Below are positions 42,305 through 51,089 of a stretch of 53,038 nucleotides of DNA, piece by piece. This DNA is from an uncultured Spartobacteria bacterium (lineage in GTDB: Bacteria; Verrucomicrobiota; Verrucomicrobiia; Chthoniobacterales; Chthoniobacteraceae). A program made the position numbers and the translations under genes. The stretch is taken from the NCBI GenBank assembly GCA_903919125.1, contig CAIXGS010000001.1, positions 1-53,038 of the forward strand, in the 5' to 3' direction. Positions within the stretch are counted from its first letter, which is position 1, and the number at the start of each line of letters is the position of its first letter. Under the pieces are notes generated by a model. It saw nothing but the letters and a program-made list of their open reading frames with translations, ran no database searches and was not told where the DNA came from.

Positions 42305-43618
42305 ATGGCTTCTGCCCCTAAATTTCCTTCAGTGGAAACCTTGTCTTCGGCTCAGGGAAATCCTCTTGATTGGGATAGGACCCATGTCTGGCACCCCTTT
42401 ACCCAAATGCAGGAATGGTGCGCCACCGATCCTCTTTGTCTAGTGGAGGCTCAGGGGGCGCGCCTCTGTGATTCGGAGGGGAACTGGTACATTGATGGAA
42501 ATGCCTCGATCTGGACCAATATTCATGGCCACCGACATCCTCGCCTCGATTCCGCCCTCCAAAAACAGCTCGCTCGCTTTGCCCATACTTCGTTTTTAGG
42601 CTTTACTCATCCCTTGGCCGCTCAACTTTGCGCAGAGCTTTGCGCCCTCTGGCCGCCAAACACACTCACCCGCGCATTTCTTTCCGACAACGGCTCCACG
42701 GCCATCGAGGTCGCGTTGAAAATGGCTGCCCAATACTGGCAAATGCTCCAACAGCCTCAGCGCCGACGTCTTGTTGCATTTCACGGCGCCTATCATGGAG
42801 ATACTATGGGCGCCTCCAGTCTTTGCGGCGTCCCGCTATTCACCGAACGCTTTAGCGCTTGGCAATTCCCCGTAGAGCTCGTTGATTCGGCGGAGGCTCT
42901 TGAGAAACTCCCAGCCGAAGAAATCGCCGCTGTGGTCATTGAGCCCCTCGTTCAAGGTGCAAACCAAATGCGACTCTGGCCTGCGGGACTGCTCTCTTCT
43001 GTTCGCGCCTGGTGTGATCGGTTTGGGGTGTTACTCATAGCCGACGAGGTGATGACCGGCTTTGGGCGCACAGGCACCCTCTTTGCGTGTGAACAGGAGT
43101 CTGTAGTTCCCGATTTTGTCGCTCTTGCAAAGGGCCTCACTGGAGGGTATATGCCACTGGCAGCCACACTTACAACTGAGAATGTTTTTCGAGCGTTTCT
43201 TGGTGGGCCGGAACGCACCTTGTATTATGGCCACTCGTATTGTGGCCATGCGCTGGCCTGTGCCGTGGCGCTGGAAAACCTCGCGATTTTTCGTGAAGAA
43301 GGGGTGTTAACCCGCCTTCAAAATCAAATTGTGCTACTGAAAATGCTTTTGGAAAAGGAGTTAAAACCCTTGCCGAATGTCTACGAAGTGCGTCATATCG
43401 GGTTTCTCGCAGGCATCGAATTGCGTCACCCAGACGGCGCTCCCTTCGCGCCGGAGCTCGGGATGGGGACGAAGGTTTGTCGCGCAGCGAGGGGATTTGG
43501 ACTATTGACCCGTCCGATTCGCGACACTGTCGTCTTGATGCCGCCCTACTGCATCACCGATGCTCAACTCGCGCACGCTGTAGGCGCAATCGCGGCTGCT
43601 TTGCGATCCTGTTGTTAG
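42305..43618 (+). CDS. bioA: Adenosylmethionine-8-amino-7-oxononanoate aminotransferase
   Basis: The 437-residue PLP enzyme converts KAPA to DAPA in biotin synthesis. Motifs: WDRTHVWHPFTQMQEW near the N-terminus (BioA-type), GNWYIDGNASIWTNIHGH, FLSDNGSTAIEVALKMA, FHGAYHGDTMGASSLCG, and the PLP Lys in ALAKGLTGGYMPLAATL. The WHPFTQM and SxWxNxHGH features favour BioA over other class III aminotransferases. The frame is open to 42218, but the ATG at 42305 gives the normal N-terminus. bioF is encoded about 4.4 kb away on the opposite strand, and no bioB or bioD is in the window. It is divergent from the IS5-domain/Ig gene. Confidence 0.92.
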   Translation: MASAPKFPSVETLSSAQGNPLDWDRTHVWHPFTQMQEWCATDPLCLVEAQGARLCDSEGNWYIDGNASIWTNIHGHRHPRLDSALQKQLARFAHTSFLGFTHPLAAQLCAELCALWPPNTLTRAFLSDNGSTAIEVALKMAAQYWQMLQQPQRRRLVAFHGAYHGDTMGASSLCGVPLFTERFSAWQFPVELVDSAEALEKLPAEEIAAVVIEPLVQGANQMRLWPAGLLSSVRAWCDRFGVLLIADEVMTGFGRTGTLFACEQESVVPDFVALAKGLTGGYMPLAATLTTENVFRAFLGGPERTLYYGHSYCGHALACAVALENLAIFREEGVLTRLQNQIVLLKMLLEKELKPLPNVYEVRHIGFLAGIELRHPDGAPFAPELGMGTKVCRAARGFGLLTRPIRDTVVLMPPYCITDAQLAHAVGAIAAALRSCC

Positions 43619-43775
43619 GCGCATTTCAATAGGAAAGGTTGTCTTAGGCGCTAGATTGCGTATTTCGTTAAAATATCTCTCTCAAAGCTGTTGTTCTTCG
43701 CCATGTTCAATCCAGCCCAAAGTGGAGTTCCAAACTTTCTCCCAACTTTTTTATTAACCGTTATCATCGACCTTC

Positions 43776-44504
43776 ATGGACCGTTGGACAGGACTCAAAT
43801 CACAGGCGCGCGCAGCGCTTTCACAACGCAACTACGGAGCAGCTAGTCTCTTGGAGCGGCTGGGTTCCACGGGCGTGACCTCCGTCGAACTGCTCAACGC
43901 CGAGCGTTCCTCGCTGGAGGCAGGGTGGATTCCCGGCGTTGAATTCGTGCCGCGCCGAGTCTTCCGGCAACGGCATCGCGGCTTTTTTGGAGAGTTTGTG
44001 AGGGAAGGGACGGGGATCACAGGCAATCTTGCGCTATGGCCCAGACAATGGGCTTCCGCGCGTATGTTTGCCGGCACAGCGAAGGGCTTTCATATACACC
44101 CACCTTATATTCCTGCGGGGCAGCAACCTGCGGCGTGGTTTGAGCACCTGTACGGAAAAATTCCAGCGCCCGTCGCTCAGCGTCCTTACGACAAGGAGCA
44201 GTGGGACGTGATGTTTTTTGTTCAGGGTAACGTTGAAATGCTCCTTGTAGACGAGCGCATAGGTTTGGAGCGGAGGATTATGCGTTTTATTTTAGAAGGG
44301 GATGACAGCGCGGCGCCGCAGCACGCAGGAGTGGTGATTCCAGCTGGGGTTGCTCACGCCTTGCGCGTTGAGGGTGCGCTGGATGCGATCATGGTGTACG
44401 GAACTTCCACCGTGTTTGACCCCGACGCGGAAGGTCGCCTCGCTGACGATGTGGAGCGCGCCCCGCTCCCAGTCGAGTGGCAGGCGTATCTCGATAATGC
44501 GTAA
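43776..44504 (+). CDS. RmlC-like cupin, dTDP-4-dehydrorhamnose 3,5-epimerase-like
   Basis: The 242-residue protein has an RmlC-type jelly-roll. GVEFVPRRVFRQRHRGFFGE starts the barrel, AKGFHIHPPYIPAG carries His residues corresponding to the epimerase active-site region, and YDKEQWDVMFFVQGNVEMLLVDER plus GVVIPAGVAHALRVEG complete the core. Known RmlC enzymes are about 180 residues; this one has about 45 extra N-terminal residues with no recognisable motif. A role in nucleotide-sugar chemistry is likely, but the substrate is uncertain, and no rmlA, B or D genes are nearby. Confidence 0.82.
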   Translation: MDRWTGLKSQARAALSQRNYGAASLLERLGSTGVTSVELLNAERSSLEAGWIPGVEFVPRRVFRQRHRGFFGEFVREGTGITGNLALWPRQWASARMFAGTAKGFHIHPPYIPAGQQPAAWFEHLYGKIPAPVAQRPYDKEQWDVMFFVQGNVEMLLVDERIGLERRIMRFILEGDDSAAPQHAGVVIPAGVAHALRVEGALDAIMVYGTSTVFDPDAEGRLADDVERAPLPVEWQAYLDNA

Positions 44505-44543
44505 GTAAGAACAGCGGCCCCGCTCATTATAAAAATATTGCGC

Positions 44544-44789
44544 ATGCCTATTTACGAATATGAACCGTGCTCGGGCGAATGCCGGGTTTGCAAAAGTGGA
44601 TTCACTTTGACTCGTCCGTTGAGTGCTCCGCCCGTGGTGAACTGTCCGCTCTGTCGGCAACCGGTGCGCAAACTCATTAGCGCCGTGTCCTCGCCTAAAA
44701 TCACCAAACCTCTTTCTGTTTCAGCTGCGAAAAACGCTGGATTTAAAATATTCAAGAAAGTCGGCAGTGGCGAATACGAGCGGCAGTAG
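44544..44789 (+). CDS. FmdB-like zinc-ribbon small protein
   Basis: The 81-residue protein begins MPIYEYE, as FmdB-family zinc ribbons do, and has two Cys pairs: GECRVCKSG and VNCPLCRQPV. The pairs are set as in a small zinc ribbon, here with an extra GE insertion near the first. A basic Ser/Lys-rich C-terminus follows (SSPKITKPLSVSAAK). The ATG at 44544 is preferred over a TTG at 44538 because the family starts with MPxYxY. Family members are putative regulators with no settled function. It lies downstream of the RmlC-like gene after 39 nt on the same strand. Confidence 0.85.
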   Translation: MPIYEYEPCSGECRVCKSGFTLTRPLSAPPVVNCPLCRQPVRKLISAVSSPKITKPLSVSAAKNAGFKIFKKVGSGEYERQ

Positions 44790-44839
44790 CCATTTGAGCG
44801 GTCAGGTTCGGATGTCGCCTCGTTGCCTGATTAGGCGTC

Positions 44840-46033
44840 TTATCTCTCTACCAATTCGGTGCTTACATTAACCATCCGTGTATGGTTAAGCGTAAAGCGG
44901 CCCACGATCTTTGTGCCTCCTGGAATCGTGCAAACCAGTTGCGGCAAACCGCCGTCTTGGTACTCCAAGGAAAAAGTGCAGTTCCGCTGCTGCAACGAAA
45001 CGGCTAGCCTCTGCATACGTGTATAAAGTGCTGGAGGAAGCCAGTCTGTGGGATCGGTCTTGAGGCTTTGTGCGTCGCACTCGATAAAGTTTTGGAAGTC
45101 GCTGAACACCATCCCTCGACCGTAGCCTCGCCCGAGGAAGCTGCTCAGCCCTGCAACTGCCGCGCGCGCTTCCTGATCTAACGAGGAGTTCAAGGGGAGC
45201 GTCAGCCAGAACTCGCGCCATTTAGATTCAAAACCCTTCGAGCTTCCGAATGTTTCTGTCCACGCCTTTTCTTTTGAAGAGCCGCGTGCCAAGGACTGAA
45301 GAAAGCGCAGAAATGGCACCCGGTATTTTCCCTCCTCGGCGTTGGCAAGGAAGTGCACCATCGCCCAAGCTTGGTCATAATTCTCGCCTTCCAGTTTGGC
45401 GTTCCAGGACTCCTGGCTCATTGTCATCATTTTTGAAATGCTCACAAAGCGCCCGCTATTCAAGCCCTGCGCCACCTGTTGGGCGCGTCTCAGCGGGATG
45501 ACACCGCTCACCATACCATCTCCGGTAAAAATGGCCTCCTCGAAGTAGCTGGCGAGTCCCTCATTGAGCCACGGCGGAAGACTGTAGCGTATCACCGTTG
45601 CCGCAAATTGATGAAAGCCTTCGTGTTGCATCACGCGCCAAGTCCGCTCACTAATCGCCTCATCCGCGTCGCGCTTCACTATGAGAAAAAGAGCTTCTCC
45701 GGTGAAAACCCCAGCGCTATCCGGATCAAAGCCGAATCGGCGATAGTCCCCCGCCTTTGAAAACAGGACGAGGGGCATGCGCTGGCGGGTTTTGATCACA
45801 AAAAGCTTTTCCAGGCGCGCCTGGTACTCTGTCGCCATTTTTTCCATCCGCAAGATGGCCTCCGATGCCTCGTCGCTCGAAACATCCGTGTAGAGGCTGT
45901 AGAAAGGCGAGTCGTATCGTTTGAAGTCGGCGCTTAATAGTTGAGGCAGGACCTCGGTGAGCGGCACCTTCACTGACGCAACGCTTTCTAGAGCGAAGGT
46001 GAGCGTCATTAAGATGAGTAATAGGTAACGCAT
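44840..46033 (-). CDS. Exported DUF1570-type metallopeptidase-like protein
   Basis: The 397-residue product has a signal peptide (LLLILMTLTFALESVAS). The core has the zincin motif HEGFH (137-141: RVMQHEGFHQFAATV) and a downstream Glu in LPPWLNEGLASYFEE (Glu158), giving the HExxH...E pattern of gluzincin-like peptidases. Helices around AWAMVHFLANAEEGKY and VPFLRFLQSLARG fit the DUF1570 fold (also called peptidase-MA-like). Members are common in PVC bacteria; proteolysis has rarely been demonstrated. It is divergent from the lysS gene and converges on the FmdB-like gene (50 nt apart). Confidence 0.85.
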   Translation of the reverse strand: MRYLLLILMTLTFALESVASVKVPLTEVLPQLLSADFKRYDSPFYSLYTDVSSDEASEAILRMEKMATEYQARLEKLFVIKTRQRMPLVLFSKAGDYRRFGFDPDSAGVFTGEALFLIVKRDADEAISERTWRVMQHEGFHQFAATVIRYSLPPWLNEGLASYFEEAIFTGDGMVSGVIPLRRAQQVAQGLNSGRFVSISKMMTMSQESWNAKLEGENYDQAWAMVHFLANAEEGKYRVPFLRFLQSLARGSSKEKAWTETFGSSKGFESKWREFWLTLPLNSSLDQEARAAVAGLSSFLGRGYGRGMVFSDFQNFIECDAQSLKTDPTDWLPPALYTRMQRLAVSLQQRNCTFSLEYQDGGLPQLVCTIPGGTKIVGRFTLNHTRMVNVSTELVER

Positions 46034-46219
46034 GAAGACTTTCCTCAGAGTTTCGTTTATTAGTGCTTAAAATGCTAGCTTGGAGAGAGTCCTGTTCCAG
46101 CCCGCTGTGTATCTGAGAATTCGTTCCGGAGTCACGCTCATCCTGATTGAAAAAAACCTCGCTTCAATTCATCGCGGAGGTGGTGTTTTAGCCGCACTTT
46201 TGTTTCCCTATTGGGTTCT

Positions 46220-47992
46220 ATGTTTTGGTGCGAAGAAGTTGCCGCTCAGTGTCACGGTCCGCAGATTATTAATGATTCAAAAACGCCCTCAGGCCGCGTC
46301 CATGTCGGGGCGCTGCGAGGCGTGCTTATTCATGACGCAATTTTCCGAACACTTCGCGCCAAAGGGATAGAAGCCAAATATTTGTTCGGCGTGGATGATT
46401 ATGATCCTCTAGATGAGATTCCTGCGGGGAAGGATGAGCATTTCTCCCAGTACCTCGGCCAGCCTCTTTGCAACGTTCCTGCTCCCGACGGTTCGGATGC
46501 TACCGATATGGCGGAGCATTACATGGGAGAATTCTGGGGCGTATTTCGCGAGCTTGGTGTTGAGGTCGAGCCTTACCGGATGCGGGATATTTATCGCTCG
46601 GGCCGTTTTAACAACGCCATCGACACGATCTTGCGCCACGCCGACGTCGTGCGTCGCGTTTATAAAGAGGTGTCGAATTCGGACCGGCCGCCGACTTGGT
46701 ATCCCTTTCAGGTCGTGTGCGAAAACTGCGGCCGTATTGGCACCACGGAAGTATTCGCTTATGCCGATGGTAAAGTCAGTTATCGGTGTCGTGAGGATTT
46801 GGTGAAGTGGGCTCGCGGGTGTGGAAATCAAGGGAGCGTATCGCCTTTTGATGGTCGGGGGAAGTTGCCGTGGAAATTAGAGTGGGTTGCAAAGTGGATC
46901 ACGTTCCCCGTCACCATCGAGGGCGCAGGAAAAGATCATTCGACCAAAGGCGGCTCGCGCGATGTGGCCTCCGCTTGCTTGCGTGCCATATTCGCCAAGG
47001 AGCCCCCGGCGAATGTTCCTTACGAGTTTTTTTTAGTGGGTGGCGCCAAGATGTCGTCCTCGCGGGGGCTTGGTGCGAGCGCAAGAGACATGGCTGATTT
47101 GCTCCCGCCAGAGGTTCTTAGATTTCTGATGATTCGAACCAAGCCGAATTCGCCCGTGAACTTCGACGTAAACGAGGATGGTATCGTCAAGCTGTTTAAC
47201 GAGTTCGATCGTTATCACACGCGCGTGACCCGAGATAAAAATGCGACTCCCGACGAGACCCTTGTTTATCAGCTCGCTGAGACTAGGCCGAAAGGCGATT
47301 GTTTCCTTCCCAACTTTCAGCTATTGAGCACTTTGGCTCAGATGCCTCATCTCAATCCGATGCTCGAGATACAAAAACGACACGGTGCGCCGCTCACGGA
47401 AACAGAGTGTAACGCGTTGGAGCGCAGGCTCAAATCGGCGGCATTCTGGGTTGAGCATTACGCCAAGGAGGAGGAGAAAACTCGCTTACAGGAGTCCCTT
47501 CCTGCAAGTCACGTGACTTTGTCAGCGACGCAATGTGCTTTTCTACAACGACTTGGTGGTGCGCTGGCAAATGTCGTCTGGGAGGATGATCAACTCCAGG
47601 CAACCGTCTTCGAGACCGCGCGCCTCACTCCGATAGAACAGCCTCTCGCGTTTAAGGCCATTTACCGCGTGCTGCTGGACAAGGATGCAGGCCCCAAGGC
47701 TGGTAATCTATTCGCTTATTTAGAGCGTGCTTTCCTTCAAAAACGCTTCTTGGAAGTGCCTTTGGACAAAGCTGTTTTCTGGAAGGAGACAGCACTGACT
47801 CAGGAGCAGCTCGTCGAGTGGATGGTTCTGCAAAAGCCGAAAATCGCTTCTTATGAACACGCCATTCAAAGTGCCGAATGCGGTCATGTCCTCGAATTGA
47901 CTGTGACAATGCTGGACGGCAAGAAGCATATGCGCCGTGTTTGGCTTCCCGAATCAGCGGAAAGTACGAGCGTCTTAAGTGCTTTGGTTTAG
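46220..47992 (+). CDS. lysS: Lysyl-tRNA synthetase, class I (archaeal/spirochaete type)
   Basis: The 590-residue enzyme charges tRNA-Lys. It is a class I LysRS, not the usual class II form: it shows the HIGH-like RVHVGALRG (26-34), the KMSKS-like KMSSS (277-281), and Cys residues (167, 170, 190, 201) suitable for a zinc site. Motifs such as NDSKTPSGRVHVG and EGAGKDHSTKGGSRDVA are class I LysRS hallmarks. The ATG at 46220 places the first strand correctly; a TTG at 46211 adds only three residues. Its 3' end overlaps the converging bioF by 18 nt. Class I LysRS occurs in archaea, spirochaetes, alphaproteobacteria and scattered other bacteria. Confidence 0.93.
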   Translation: MFWCEEVAAQCHGPQIINDSKTPSGRVHVGALRGVLIHDAIFRTLRAKGIEAKYLFGVDDYDPLDEIPAGKDEHFSQYLGQPLCNVPAPDGSDATDMAEHYMGEFWGVFRELGVEVEPYRMRDIYRSGRFNNAIDTILRHADVVRRVYKEVSNSDRPPTWYPFQVVCENCGRIGTTEVFAYADGKVSYRCREDLVKWARGCGNQGSVSPFDGRGKLPWKLEWVAKWITFPVTIEGAGKDHSTKGGSRDVASACLRAIFAKEPPANVPYEFFLVGGAKMSSSRGLGASARDMADLLPPEVLRFLMIRTKPNSPVNFDVNEDGIVKLFNEFDRYHTRVTRDKNATPDETLVYQLAETRPKGDCFLPNFQLLSTLAQMPHLNPMLEIQKRHGAPLTETECNALERRLKSAAFWVEHYAKEEEKTRLQESLPASHVTLSATQCAFLQRLGGALANVVWEDDQLQATVFETARLTPIEQPLAFKAIYRVLLDKDAGPKAGNLFAYLERAFLQKRFLEVPLDKAVFWKETALTQEQLVEWMVLQKPKIASYEHAIQSAECGHVLELTVTMLDGKKHMRRVWLPESAESTSVLSALV

Positions 47993-49162
47993 GCTAATTC
48001 TCTGGAGAGCGCACCCCAGCGATTCGATCGCCTTTTGGGAGTGCGCCGCACTGAGCGTCACTCTTAAGCGTGCGGTACCTTTTGGGACTGTTGGGTAGCG
48101 AATCGCGGGTACCCAAAAGCCCAGATCTCCAGCACTCGAGGCAGTCTGCAGTGCTTCACTGGCGGATAATGCCGCCTCATTTTCACCCACGATTAGCGGC
48201 ACAATCGCGCTTTGTGGCTGATGTGAAAGGTTCGCGCACATGTGAAAGTGACGGATATTACTCCATAAGAGATGTCTGCGCTGTGCTGCCGCCTCGGTGC
48301 CCATCCAACGTACAGCCGCCGCGCCTACCGCCGCTTGGGCTGGGGGAGGCGCTGTTGAGAACATGAAACTGCGCGCCTTGTTCGTGAGCCACTCCACCAA
48401 GGTTTGGCTTCCGCATACGTAACCGCCTGCACAACCTAATGCCTTGCTAAGTGTTCCCATGTGAATCTCAATCCGATCGGAAAGTCCCTTCGCGTCAGAG
48501 AGACCCGCCCCGTTTTCCCCATGCACTCCAACGGCGTGCGCCTCGTCCAAAAGAAGCCATGCGCCGTAACGTTCCTTGAGTTCGATTATCTCTCTTATAG
48601 GCGCACAATCGCCGTCCATACTGAAGACGCTTTCCGTCGCGATAATAATCCTCCCACGCGGATGTTTGTTCCGCGCCCAGCGCAGATGACTTTCCAAACG
48701 ATCCAAGTTGTTATGCGGAAAAATGCGGAGTGTCGCCCCCGAAAGTCGCGCGCCGTCAATGATGCACGCGTGACAAAGCTTGTCCAAAATTACAATATCC
48801 CCCGCGCCTGCTAGCGCCCCTAGTACGCCCAGCGCCGTCGCGTATCCGCTTGAAAATGCCAACGCAGCCTCACTCTGCTTCCACCTCGCGAGTTCGAATT
48901 CCAGTTCGCTGTGAGGCGCGAGCGTTCCGCTAATTAATCGGGATGCACCGGCACCGGTTCCGTATTGCGCAATAGCGGTGATGGCTGCTTCCGCCAAGAA
49001 TGGCTCCGTCGCTAGCCCGAGATAATCGTTGCTCGAAAAGTTTTGCAACCGAACATCACCCACACTGACTTCAGGCCCTTGTCTCGAGGATAAGGGGCGC
49101 AACACCCGTTTTGATCCTGATTCTTCCAGCTCCGAAAGTGAAGTCGCAAGCTGTTTGTTCAT
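47975..49162 (-). CDS. bioF: 8-amino-7-oxononanoate synthase
   Basis: The 395-residue PLP enzyme condenses pimeloyl-ACP (or CoA) with alanine in biotin synthesis. Motifs of the alpha-oxoamine synthase family are FSSNDYLGL near the N-terminus, GTGAGASRLISG, LDEAHAVGVHGENGAG (Asp and His at the cofactor), and the PLP Lys in GTLSKALGCAGGYVCG. AONS and KBL (2-amino-3-ketobutyrate CoA ligase) are close; the absence of a neighbouring tdh and the presence of bioA in the window favour BioF. It overlaps lysS tail to tail (18 nt). The dacA-like gene lies 5 nt upstream on the same strand. Confidence 0.9.
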   Translation of the reverse strand: MNKQLATSLSELEESGSKRVLRPLSSRQGPEVSVGDVRLQNFSSNDYLGLATEPFLAEAAITAIAQYGTGAGASRLISGTLAPHSELEFELARWKQSEAALAFSSGYATALGVLGALAGAGDIVILDKLCHACIIDGARLSGATLRIFPHNNLDRLESHLRWARNKHPRGRIIIATESVFSMDGDCAPIREIIELKERYGAWLLLDEAHAVGVHGENGAGLSDAKGLSDRIEIHMGTLSKALGCAGGYVCGSQTLVEWLTNKARSFMFSTAPPPAQAAVGAAAVRWMGTEAAAQRRHLLWSNIRHFHMCANLSHQPQSAIVPLIVGENEAALSASEALQTASSAGDLGFWVPAIRYPTVPKGTARLRVTLSAAHSQKAIESLGCALQRISLNQST

Positions 49163-49167
49163 ATGGG

Positions 49168-50115
49168 TTAAGGGCTACTAGCTGTCCGTGGGTCTTCTCC
49201 AAGGCCCCATTGTAAAAGTTTCTGGGAATCACTCCAAACGAACGCTTTCTCAGCTCCAAGGACGACAGAAATCACGTCTTTAGAATTATTGTTGGCGCTT
49301 GAAACGAGGCAAAATTTTGCAGCCGCAGTGTACCCAGTTTTCATTCCATTACAGGATCTCAAACTTGAGAGGACTCTGTTGGTATTGTGGAATTCGCTGA
49401 TATGGCCGTCCGGATGTTGCCAGCGTAATTCTTTGAGGCAAACAATGTCGCGTATCGCTTTCTGCTTGTATGCGGCGGTTGCCAGTTTTGCCATGTCGCG
49501 TGCAGTCGAGTGCTGTCCTTCAGCGGGCAAGCCGTTGGGATTGACGAAATGTGTGTTAGACATGCCAAGCTTTGCCGCCTTTGCATTCATCTTTTTAGCG
49601 AACGCCTCAATGCTTCCAGCGTTGTCCCTTGCCAAGGCCCGTGCCACGTCGTTCATACTTTTTACTAAAAGGATCCGCAGCAAATCTCCTCTCCGGTAAG
49701 TCTCACCAGGCTCTATGTCCAATTTAGAAGGCTCCGCAAGGGTGTCGACCCTCTCGATCTTCACGATATGATCCGGGTCTCCCGCCTCAGCCACTAGTAA
49801 CGCGGTCATGAGCTTCTGTGTACTCGCCACTGCCCGGCGTGCATCTGGATTCACAGCGTGTAAAACCTTACCAGTTCGTGCGTCAATAAGAATGGCGGAG
49901 ATGGCGTGTACTCTCGGCGGACCGCCCGGTTTAACTGGCCCGTCATCATCCTCTTCAGGAGCTGCGGTTTGAACCGGCTTCCGTGGGGGGGATGATTTTG
50001 AGGCCGCTTTAGATGTAGCCGCCAAAGGCTGCTTCTCGGTAGCGCAGGCCGCGAGAGGGAGCAGCCCCGCGGCGATGAGGCCGAGACGAAGCATTGGGTG
50101 ATGAAAACGGCTCAT
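49168..50115 (-). CDS. D-alanyl-D-alanine carboxypeptidase family lipoprotein (S11 serine peptidase)
   Basis: The 315-residue product from the ATG at 50115 has a lipobox-like LLPLAAC (Cys24), so it is probably a lipoprotein. A Pro/Ser/Lys-rich linker (about 28-68) leads to an S11-type transpeptidase domain with all three active-site motifs: STQK (98-101), SMN (153-155) and KTG (259-261). It trims D-Ala from peptidoglycan stem peptides. The C-terminal PBP5-type domain is absent. The open frame extends to 50166, but those residues precede the signal. It lies just before bioF (5 nt), so the two may share a transcript. Confidence 0.9.
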   Translation of the reverse strand: MSRFHHPMLRLGLIAAGLLPLAACATEKQPLAATSKAASKSSPPRKPVQTAAPEEDDDGPVKPGGPPRVHAISAILIDARTGKVLHAVNPDARRAVASTQKLMTALLVAEAGDPDHIVKIERVDTLAEPSKLDIEPGETYRRGDLLRILLVKSMNDVARALARDNAGSIEAFAKKMNAKAAKLGMSNTHFVNPNGLPAEGQHSTARDMAKLATAAYKQKAIRDIVCLKELRWQHPDGHISEFHNTNRVLSSLRSCNGMKTGYTAAAKFCLVSSANNNSKDVISVVLGAEKAFVWSDSQKLLQWGLGEDPRTASSP

Positions 50116-50249
50116 AGGAAGTGAGGATAGATTCTGACAATGTGTCTCAAAAGTCGGTTCTGTCACGCTGAGCGTGATAAAATTATAGTGCCCCGTGGCA
50201 GCTCGGCAGCAAGTAAGGCGGCATCTTCCAAAGTGCTCGGCTTAAATGC

Positions 50250-50921
50250 TTAAAGCTCTTGTTGTAAATCAGTTTGCATCGAGCCCCGCAGCGTGTGCAG
50301 TGTTTCAGGGTCCTTATAGTGCCTCCTTAGTCCGCTATCAGACAACGCTCCCGCGGGTACGTGGTTAATGAACTCGGCAAATGACTTGTCAGTCCCGCCG
50401 CGCTGTAGTTCCACGCCCTTTTTCGTTTCCCAGAACTCGGCCTCAATCTTTTCAAGCGCTCGTGATGCCTCCTCTGGAGCTAGATCTTCTCGGCGCCCTA
50501 GTACCCAAACGAGTTCAGGATCCTCGGGGAGAACCACCGGAAAACACACAAATGGCGCTTTCACCGGCTCCGGTTCAGCCAAGGCGGGATCAACCTTGAC
50601 CCGATTTTTCACCACGCGGTCTGGCAGGTCTATGGCTACTTGAATGCTTCCACCTGTTTCACCCGGAGATATTTCGACATTATCTGCCCCGAACTGGTTC
50701 ACCAATTCTTGCTGAAAGTCTGCCATCGTTTCCGGCTTAATATCGGGGAGGCCCCCTTCTTCGCAGAACTTTTCGAAGGATTGCAGGCTTTTAATAAGTC
50801 GAACTTCCTTCGCGACTTCTGCATAAATAGCCGTAGCTAGATGTGGGTCGTTGGTGGCCTTTGGAAGGACTTTTTCCAGTAATGCGAGAAATTGAGTTTC
50901 GTTAAGAGCCTTTGTTTTCAT
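50250..50921 (-). CDS. Conserved-looking protein of unknown function
   Basis: The 223-residue product has no signal peptide or membrane helix. It starts MKTKALNETQFLALLEKVLPK and is helical up to about residue 85 (SLQSFEKFCEEGGLPDIKPE, MADFQQELVNQFG). A beta segment follows (NVEISPGETGGSIQVAIDLPD), then FVCFPVVLPEDPELVWVLGRRE and a helical tail ending QTDLQQEL. No known motif was found. It reads like a genuine gene because codon use matches its neighbours and no other frame competes. It stands between the carboxypeptidase (135 nt) and lysC genes on the same strand. Function is not inferred. Confidence 0.7.
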   Translation of the reverse strand: MKTKALNETQFLALLEKVLPKATNDPHLATAIYAEVAKEVRLIKSLQSFEKFCEEGGLPDIKPETMADFQQELVNQFGADNVEISPGETGGSIQVAIDLPDRVVKNRVKVDPALAEPEPVKAPFVCFPVVLPEDPELVWVLGRREDLAPEEASRALEKIEAEFWETKKGVELQRGGTDKSFAEFINHVPAGALSDSGLRRHYKDPETLHTLRGSMQTDLQQEL

Positions 50922-51089
50922 TAAAATAAATACCTTTTGCGTAGCGGTTTAGGGGAGTTAATCTTCGAATTGGGCAGCCGCGTGTTGCTCAGGTCCGCTC
51001 TCGCAGTCCGCTCAGTTCTCCCAAGATCTCAACGTTGACTGCAGAAGCTTTTCAACTCTCCCTTCGGTCGGTTCCGCGGAGCGGGGGTA

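Noticed and set aside
46080-46370. 96-codon frame upstream of and overlapping lysS
   Set aside because: Its second half is an out-of-frame reading of lysS, and the first half lacks protein-like character.
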